DNA of 33,560 nt from Micromonospora chalcea (GTDB lineage Bacteria; Actinomycetota; Actinomycetes; Mycobacteriales; Micromonosporaceae): assembly GCF_002926165.1 (NCBI RefSeq), contig NZ_MAGP01000156.1:1-33560 (forward strand). The letters are read 5' to 3'. This document shows positions 29,161-33,560 of this stretch, one piece after another (the first letter of the stretch is position 1; every line of letters begins with the position of its first letter). The notes beneath the pieces are model-generated. The model did no database searches. It was given only the letters and a program-made list of their open reading frames with translations, and was not told the origin of the DNA. Both the position numbers and the translations under genes were made by a program.

Positions 29161-29898
29161 TCACAGAACCTGGGACAGGAAGCGTCGCAGCCGCGGGTGC
29201 TCCGGCGCCTCGAACACCGCCTCCGGCGGGCCGGACTCCAGCACCACGCCCGCGTCCATGAACGCCACCGTGTCGGCGACGCTGCGCGCGAACCCCATCT
29301 CGTGCGTCACCACGACCATCGTCATGCCGGCCGCGGCCAGGTCCGCCATCACCGCGAGCACGCCCTTGACCAGCTCCGGGTCCAGCGCGCTGGTCGCCTC
29401 GTCGAAGAGCATCACCTGCGGGCGCAGCGCCAGCGCCCGCGCGATCGCGACGCGCTGCTGCTGCCCGCCGGAGAGCTGCGCCGGCCGCGCGTCGGCCTTG
29501 CCGGCCAGGCCGACCAGGTCGAGCTGGGCGCGGGCGAGCGCCACCGCCTCGTCCTCGTCGAGCTTCTTCAGCTTGCGCAGCGCCAGCGTGATGTTGCGCA
29601 GCACGCTCAGGTGCGGGAAGAGGTTGAACTGCTGGAACACCATGCCGATGCGCTGGCGCAGCGCGTCCGGGTCGTCGCGCAGCACGCTGCGGCCGTCCAG
29701 CAGCACGTCGCCCCGGTCCGGCTCGATCAGCCGGTTGATGGTGCGCAGCAGCGTGGACTTGCCGGAGCCGGACGGGCCGATCACGCACGCGGCGCCACCG
29801 CGCGCCACGTCCAGGTCCGCGCCGCGCAGCACCCGGTGCGCGCCGAACGCCAGGTGCACGTCGCGGACGGCCAGGCTGACCGAGGTGGTGGTGGTCAT
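29161..29898 (-). CDS. Amino-acid ABC transporter ATP-binding protein
   Basis: A 245-aa ATPase of the polar amino-acid (GlnQ/HisP) type: Walker A GPSGSGKSTLLRTINRL, Q-loop MVFQQFNLFPHLSVLRNI, signature LSGGQQQRVAIARALA, Walker B VMLFDEATSALDPELV and H-loop VVVTHEMGFARSVAD. It is the last gene of the minus-strand operon and overlaps the permease by 4 bp. The SAM-IV riboswitch upstream of the operon suggests methionine, cystine or another sulfur amino acid as the cargo; the ATPase itself does not show this. Confidence 0.92.
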   Translation of the reverse strand: MTTTTSVSLAVRDVHLAFGAHRVLRGADLDVARGGAACVIGPSGSGKSTLLRTINRLIEPDRGDVLLDGRSVLRDDPDALRQRIGMVFQQFNLFPHLSVLRNITLALRKLKKLDEDEAVALARAQLDLVGLAGKADARPAQLSGGQQQRVAIARALALRPQVMLFDEATSALDPELVKGVLAVMADLAAAGMTMVVVTHEMGFARSVADTVAFMDAGVVLESGPPEAVFEAPEHPRLRRFLSQVL

Positions 29899-30665
29899 CG
29901 CGGGTCCTTTCCGGACGGGGTGAGGTCGGCGGGCTCGGTGTCCGGCTCGGGCGGGGCGGCCGGGCGGCCCTGCCGCAGCCGCCGGTCCAGCCAGTTCACC
30001 GCGTGGGTCAGCGGCACGGTCAGCAACAGGTAGAACAGCCCGGCCAGCAGCAGCGCGGACTGGTTGCCGGTGTTCGCGGCGTAGTCCTGCCCGATCCGGA
30101 ACAGCTCCCGCTGGCTGGCCAGCAGGCCGAGGAAGTAGACCAGGCTGGAGTCCTTGATCAGCGAGATGAGCTGGTTGACCCAGGCGGGCAGCACCCGGCG
30201 TACGCCCTGCGGGATGATCACCAGGCGCATCGCCTCGCCCCAGGAGAAGCCGAGCGCCCGCGCGCCCTCCAACTGGGCGGCCTCCACGCTCAGGATGCCG
30301 GCCCGGAAGATCTCGCCGAGGTAGGCGGCGGCGATCAGGGAGAGCGCCAGCACGCCCAGGGGATAGGGGTTAGGGCCCCAGACCTGCATGCCCAGCGGCG
30401 CCAGGCCGACGCCGATGAGCAGGATGGTCGCCGCGGCCGGCAGGCCGCGGAACACGTCGGTGTAGATCCGCGCCGGCCAGCGCAACCACCGGGTACGCGA
30501 GATGCCGGCGACGGCCAGCAGCATGCCCAGCACCGAGCCGAGCAGGGCGGCGGAGACCGCCAGGGTGAGCGTGTTGGGCAGCCCGACGGTCAGCATCTCG
30601 GGCAGCGCCTCGCGCATCGACTCCCAGTCGAAGAACGTCTCCCAGAGGGTGCTCAGTGGGTCCAT
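29895..30665 (-). CDS. Amino-acid ABC transporter permease
   Basis: A 256-aa HisM/GlnP-type permease with about five hydrophobic segments. Family motifs are VGLPNTLTLAVSAALLGSVLG, YTDVFRGLPAAATILLI, YLGEIFRAGILSVEAAQLEGARALGFS-type sequence ending with the EAA-like loop, and LISLIKDSSLVYFLG. The ATG on the minus strand at 30665 has GGAG 6 nt upstream. It ends overlapping the ATPase start. Only one permease gene is present, so the transporter is probably a permease homodimer. Confidence 0.92.
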   Translation of the reverse strand: MDPLSTLWETFFDWESMREALPEMLTVGLPNTLTLAVSAALLGSVLGMLLAVAGISRTRWLRWPARIYTDVFRGLPAAATILLIGVGLAPLGMQVWGPNPYPLGVLALSLIAAAYLGEIFRAGILSVEAAQLEGARALGFSWGEAMRLVIIPQGVRRVLPAWVNQLISLIKDSSLVYFLGLLASQRELFRIGQDYAANTGNQSALLLAGLFYLLLTVPLTHAVNWLDRRLRQGRPAAPPEPDTEPADLTPSGKDPR

Positions 30666-30703
30666 GTCCGCTCCGTCCGCCCTGCTCGTGCTCGGTTACC
30701 GGC

Positions 30704-31558
30704 TCAGGAGGCGGCCGACGGCGCGGGCGCCGCCACCGACCCGCTGCCGGGCTTGAAGTCGGCCGGGATCGGCCGCCCCGGGTAGTACTCCGCCTGCAGA
30801 CGGCTCCACGTGCCGTCCGCGATCACCTCGTCGAGGCCCTTGTTCAGCGCCTCGCGCAGCTTGTCGTTGCCCTTCGCCACGGCGAACGCGGTCGGGGTGG
30901 GGCTGAGCTGCTTCGCCGCGACCTTGATCTTGCCGTTGCTGTCGGCGGCGGACTTGTCGCCGATCTCCGCCGGGGCGATCCAGGCGTCCGCGGTGCCGGC
31001 CTTGAGCTGGTTGATCGCGCTGTTGTAGTCGGGCACGCGTACCGGGTCGAGGTTCTGCTTGGTGGCGTAGTCGTCCTGCACGGTGCCCTGCACCACCACC
31101 ACGCGCTTGCCGGCGAGCTGGTCGAAGCCGGTGAGCGTGGAGCCGGCGGGCACGTCCAGGCCGAAGTAGCCGAAGTCGTAGCCGTTGCCGAAGTCCACTG
31201 TCTTCTTGCGCGCCTCGGTGATCGTGATCGAGGAGCTGCCCACGTCGAACTTGCCGCTGTTGACCTGGGAGAGCAGGGCGGAGAAGTCGGTGCCGACGAA
31301 CTCCACCTTCAGGTCGATCTTGGCGGCCACGGCCCGCAGCAGCTCGTTGTCGAAGCCGGTGAACTTGCCGTCCTTCAGGAAGACGTTCGGCGGCGCGTCG
31401 GTGAGCGTTCCGGCGCGGATCACGCCGGGCTGGAGCAGGCCGTACGGGTTGTCGGCCGCGTCGGTGTCGTCGCCGCCGCAGGCGGTGAGCGCGGTGACGG
31501 CGAGCAGGGCCGCCGCGCCGACGGCGGCGGCACGGGTCAGGACGGTACGGAAACGCAC
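30704..31558 (-). CDS. Amino-acid ABC transporter substrate-binding lipoprotein (family 3)
   Basis: A 284-aa lipoprotein with signal and lipobox VTALTAC (Cys27). The SBP family 3 pattern follows: GVIRAGTLTDAPPNVFLKDG, FTGFDNELLRAVAAKI, VEFVGTDFSALLSQVNSGKF, DVGSSSITITEARKKTVDF and VVVVQGTVQDDYA. It starts at a GTG (31558) with GGAGAG upstream, and has a Ser/Ala/Pro-rich tail. It is the first structural gene of the operon, about 110 bp after the leader peptide and following two GC-rich hairpins. The riboswitch and Cys-leader context suggest binding of methionine, cystine or a sulfur analogue. Confidence 0.9.
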   Translation of the reverse strand: MRFRTVLTRAAAVGAAALLAVTALTACGGDDTDAADNPYGLLQPGVIRAGTLTDAPPNVFLKDGKFTGFDNELLRAVAAKIDLKVEFVGTDFSALLSQVNSGKFDVGSSSITITEARKKTVDFGNGYDFGYFGLDVPAGSTLTGFDQLAGKRVVVVQGTVQDDYATKQNLDPVRVPDYNSAINQLKAGTADAWIAPAEIGDKSAADSNGKIKVAAKQLSPTPTAFAVAKGNDKLREALNKGLDEVIADGTWSRLQAEYYPGRPIPADFKPGSGSVAAPAPSAAS

Positions 31559-31579
31559 GATGTCTCTCCAGAGTGGATG

Positions 31580-31599
31580 GACGCGCGGAGGTGCGCGTC
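31580..31599 (-). promoter_or_regulatory. Hairpin in the 5' leader with anti-Shine-Dalgarno loop
   Basis: On the minus strand, GACGCGC and GCGCGTC form a perfect 7-bp stem with the loop ACCTCC, which is complementary to a ribosome-binding site. It lies just before the binding-protein start. The loop could pair with the GGAG of that gene, but this is speculative. Confidence 0.4.
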
Positions 31600-31603
31600 G
31601 GCG

Positions 31604-31632
31604 CCGGCCCGCCGGACAGACGGCCGGGCCGG
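31604..31632 (-). terminator. Attenuator-like hairpin between leader peptide and transporter genes
   Basis: On the minus strand, CCGGCCC pairs with GGGCCGG, and inside this GCCG pairs with CGGC, with one bulged base and a 6-nt loop. It falls between the leader-peptide stop (31668) and the first transporter gene. There is no U-tract. The position suits attenuation controlled by ribosome movement on the leader peptide. Confidence 0.5.
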
Positions 31633-31667
31633 AGAAGGGTGGATCGGGAAGAGGGGGTGGCGCTCGC

Positions 31668-31793
31668 TCAGCGCGCGGGGCGACAGGCGTCGCTGCACAC
31701 CCGCATCAGGTCGACGTGGCGGCGCTTGACCAGCGCGAAGCGGGCCGGGTACGCGGCGACGTCGCCGGAGGGGGTGGAGGGTGGTGCGGACAT
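31668..31793 (-). CDS. Cysteine-containing leader peptide (RHVDLMRVC type)
   Basis: A 41-aa open frame on the minus strand with GGGAG 5 nt before its ATG. Its second half (VKRRHVDLMRVCSDACRPAR) matches the RHxDLxRVxSxxCR pattern of short actinobacterial leader peptides found before sulfur-assimilation and sulfur amino-acid genes. Two Cys (33 and 37) lie close to the stop, where ribosome stalling under cysteine shortage could alter RNA folding. It sits between the SAM-IV riboswitch and the transporter genes. The peptide itself probably has no function apart from being translated. Confidence 0.75.
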   Translation of the reverse strand: MSAPPSTPSGDVAAYPARFALVKRRHVDLMRVCSDACRPAR

Positions 31794-31825
31794 CGGTCTC
31801 CCTGGTCTGGTGCTGACCTGGGTGC

Positions 31826-31937
31826 CAGGCCACGCTTGCACCGGCGGCTGCCGGTGCCTGGTCTTCACCCGGGGCACCCCACCGCGGAGGAGGGTTGCCG
31901 GCCAGCGAGCCGGGGCTTCGCGCTGGCGCTCATGACC
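31826..31937 (-). ncRNA. SAM-IV riboswitch
   Basis: The minus-strand RNA begins GGTCATGAGCGCCAGCG and contains the SAM-IV core: AAGCCCCGGCTCGCTGGCC, GGCAACCCTCC, GCGGTGGGGTGCC and CCGGGTGAAGACC, then a GC hairpin (GCACCGGC/GCCGGTGC) and CAAGCGTGGCC. This follows the actinobacterial SAM-IV sequence I know almost base for base. The closing stem P1 has one A-A mismatch (GGTCAT against AAGACC). Bound S-adenosylmethionine should lower expression of the downstream leader peptide and amino-acid importer. The 3' boundary is approximate. Confidence 0.9.
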
Positions 31938-31945
31938 TGCCCAGA

Positions 31946-31951
31946 AGGCTA
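31946..31951 (-). promoter_or_regulatory. -10 element for the riboswitch transcript (TAGCCT)
   Basis: On the minus strand, TAGCCT lies 8 nt before the first base of the SAM-IV aptamer, so transcription would begin at the start of the riboswitch. A weak TGGACG 19 bp upstream might serve as the -35 box. Confidence 0.45.
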
Positions 31952-32006
31952 GCAGCACCGCCGGGGCGGCCGTCCAGCGGTTATGACCACCCTCACGCGC
32001 GGCGCC

Positions 32007-33482
32007 TTACCGACGGGCCGGGACGACCGGCGCGTCCCGGCCGGTGCCGTGCCGCGACGGGCTGCGCTGCTCGTGGTAGTCCTGTTCCACGTTGACGGTC
32101 CAGACGTCGTGCTCCGCGCCGTGCGCGATGTTCTCCGCGGTCAGCATCGCGGTGAGCATCGAATGGTCGGCGTTGTTGTACCGGTGCATGCCGTTGCGCC
32201 CGACCGGGTGCACGTTCGGCACGTTCGCAGCAAGCCAGCCCCGGATGACGTCGACGTTGCGCTGGTACCGCTCGTCGTAGACCGGGTACGCCTTCGGCAT
32301 CCGGACCACGTAACCGGCCTCCACACAGCCGGGCTTGACCAGGCCCAGCCGCTCCAGCTCGGCGGTGGCGAACGCGACCAGTTCGGCGTCCGGCGTCCGC
32401 CACATCTCGTCGCCCTCGAACACGAAGTACTCCAGCCCCAGGCACGTCCGCCCGTCCTTGACCAGGTACGGCGACCAGGAGCCGAAGTTCTGGATCCGGC
32501 CCACCCGGGCCGCCGGGTCGTGCACGTAGATCCAGTTGTCCGGGAATGAGAACTCCTCCGGCACCACGAGCGCGACGGTCAGGAAGTCCCGGTACCGCAG
32601 GTCGTCGGCGGCGGCCCGCACCTCGGGCGGCGCCTCGGGCCGCATCGCCCGCACCAGCGCGGAGATCGGCATCGAGGAGATCACATGATCGGCCGGCTCG
32701 GTCCGCTCACCGTCCGCGTCGACGAGCGTCACCGCTGTCGCCCGCCGGGCCGCCGGGTCCCGCCGTACCTCGGTCACCCAGGCGCCGGTGCGTACCGTGC
32801 CGCCGCGTCGGGCGACCTCCTCGGCGCAGCGCTCCCACATCATCCCGGGGCCGTGCTTCGGGTACTGGAACTCCTCGATCAGGCTGGTCACGTCCGTGCG
32901 GTCGCGCCGGGGCAGCAGCGCGTTGCGCATCGCGGTGGCCAGCGACAGGTTCTTGATCCGCTGGGCCGCCCAGTCGGCCTGCAACTGGTCCGCCGGCATC
33001 CCCCAGACCTTCTCCGTGTACGTCTTGAAGAAGATCGAGTAGAGCCGCCAGCCGAACCGCGCCGACACCCACCCCTCGAAGTGCGACTGGTCCTTCGGCG
33101 GGCGCAGCCGGGCCCGGCCGTACGAGGCCAGACAGCGCGCCGCCTCCAGCAGGCCGAGGTTGCGCAGCGCGTTCCCGGCGCTGAGCGGATAGTCGAACAG
33201 CGCCCCGCGGTAGTAGATACGGCTCATCCGCGGCCGGAGCAGGAAGTCCTCGTCCGGCAGGATCTCGTGCCAGAAGTCCTCGACCCGGGACACTTTGGTG
33301 AAGAAGCGGTGCCCGCCGATGTCGAAGCGCCAGCCCTCGCGCTCCACGGTCCGGCTGATCCCGCCGACCACGTCGTCGGCCTCGTAGACCCGGACCGGCT
33401 CGCCGTGCCGCAGCAGCTCGTACGCGGCGGTCAACCCGGCCGGCCCCGCCCCGATGATCACGGTTCCGTCGCCGTCACCCAT
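32007..33482 (-). CDS. FAD-dependent amine-oxidase/UDP-galactopyranose-mutase-like oxidoreductase
   Basis: A 491-aa flavoprotein. The N-terminal dinucleotide fold is VIIGAGPAGLTAAYELLRHG with acidic EADD, then VGGISRTVEREGWRFDIGGHRFF (FAD-binding GG motif). The conserved blocks FFKTYTEKVWGMPADQLQADW and EFQYPKHGPGMMWE are shared with UDP-galactopyranose mutase and protoporphyrinogen-oxidase-like proteins of polysaccharide loci. The C-terminal NVHPVGRNGMHRYNNADHSM closes the FAD site. A rearrangement of a nucleotide sugar, or oxidation/isomerisation of a lipid-linked intermediate, is plausible but unproven. The ATG at 33482 has GGGGG about 10 nt upstream. No partner gene is visible. Confidence 0.82.
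   Translation of the reverse strand: MGDGDGTVIIGAGPAGLTAAYELLRHGEPVRVYEADDVVGGISRTVEREGWRFDIGGHRFFTKVSRVEDFWHEILPDEDFLLRPRMSRIYYRGALFDYPLSAGNALRNLGLLEAARCLASYGRARLRPPKDQSHFEGWVSARFGWRLYSIFFKTYTEKVWGMPADQLQADWAAQRIKNLSLATAMRNALLPRRDRTDVTSLIEEFQYPKHGPGMMWERCAEEVARRGGTVRTGAWVTEVRRDPAARRATAVTLVDADGERTEPADHVISSMPISALVRAMRPEAPPEVRAAADDLRYRDFLTVALVVPEEFSFPDNWIYVHDPAARVGRIQNFGSWSPYLVKDGRTCLGLEYFVFEGDEMWRTPDAELVAFATAELERLGLVKPGCVEAGYVVRMPKAYPVYDERYQRNVDVIRGWLAANVPNVHPVGRNGMHRYNNADHSMLTAMLTAENIAHGAEHDVWTVNVEQDYHEQRSPSRHGTGRDAPVVPARR
33237..33262 (+). repeat. Arm of a 26-bp inverted repeat inside the flavoprotein gene
   Basis: This stretch, which encodes about ILPDEDFLL on the minus strand, is the exact reverse complement of the last 26 bases of the window (33535-33560). 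Confidence 0.9.
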
Positions 33483-33534
33483 GCCGTCCGCGCCCCCTGC
33501 CGCCAGCCTCCCGATGCGGCACCGCGCATACCCG

Positions 33535-33560
33535 TCCTGCCGGACGAGGACTTCCTGCTC
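33535..33560 (+). repeat. Inverted copy at the window edge
   Basis: The last 26 bases repeat, in the opposite orientation, the coding sequence at 33237-33262, so LPDEDFLL can now be read on the plus strand from 33537. The match runs to the end of the window and may continue beyond it. It could be a chimeric assembly end or the start of a divergent near-identical gene copy. Confidence 0.9.

Overview
The window is very GC-rich, with tightly packed genes, GTG starts, many 4-bp ATGA/GTGA stop-start overlaps and several leaderless promoters. Together with the gene content this indicates a filamentous actinomycete, most likely Micromonosporaceae (Micromonospora-like); that assignment is inferred from style and gene families, not from a marker gene. 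The left edge cuts through an IS110-type transposase. The last 26 bases are an exact inverted copy of an internal stretch. Both facts suggest that the window is a draft contig with repeat-limited or chimeric ends.

Layout. (1) 226-3206: an overlapping pair, a membrane GT2 polysaccharide synthase and a membrane-anchored GH26 hydrolase, probably for an exopolysaccharide. (2) 3248-5125: a DUF1963 protein and a secreted cutinase-type polyester hydrolase of the TfCut2/PETase family, closed by a 38-bp perfect palindrome. (3) 5219-13017: a LAL/LuxR regulator, a 543-bp intergenic region with a 21-bp perfect inverted repeat, then four aromatic-polyketide tailoring genes (ABM-ABM-FAD hydroxylase fusion, ABM monooxygenase, P450, tandem TcmI-type cyclase) with no polyketide synthase in view. 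(4) 13111-16192: a DUF1622 membrane protein, a macro-domain protein and a CPH-type (CopB class) copper ATPase under a CsoR-like operator. (5) 16287-19310: a molybdate operon, HTH-Mop regulator plus modABC, with a palindrome placed as an operator. (6) 19406-19678: a small hypothetical protein.

(7) 19770-25425: a seven-gene operon of unknown product: zinc-type dehydrogenase, a catalytically dead PTPS/QueD-like T-fold protein, GT4 glycosyltransferase, SAM methyltransferase, flippase-like membrane protein, GTP cyclohydrolase II and a RibD-type reductase. It looks like a pathway making a glycosylated, methylated GTP-derived pyrimidine or pterin-like molecule. It appears to match the Streptomyces coelicolor SCO6650-SCO6655 region, whose PTPS homologue and GCH II paralogue were studied without the end product being found. 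This is the best candidate for an undescribed system.

(8) 25470-29151: an LplABC-type carbohydrate importer under a XylR/ROK-like inverted-repeat operator. (9) Minus strand, 31951 down to 29161: a SAM-IV riboswitch, a Cys-containing leader peptide, two strong hairpins and a three-gene polar amino-acid ABC importer, hence probably a sulfur amino-acid uptake operon under two-layer control. (10) Minus strand, 33482 down to 32007: a UDP-galactopyranose-mutase-like FAD oxidoreductase. No tRNA, rRNA, CRISPR array or prophage was seen.
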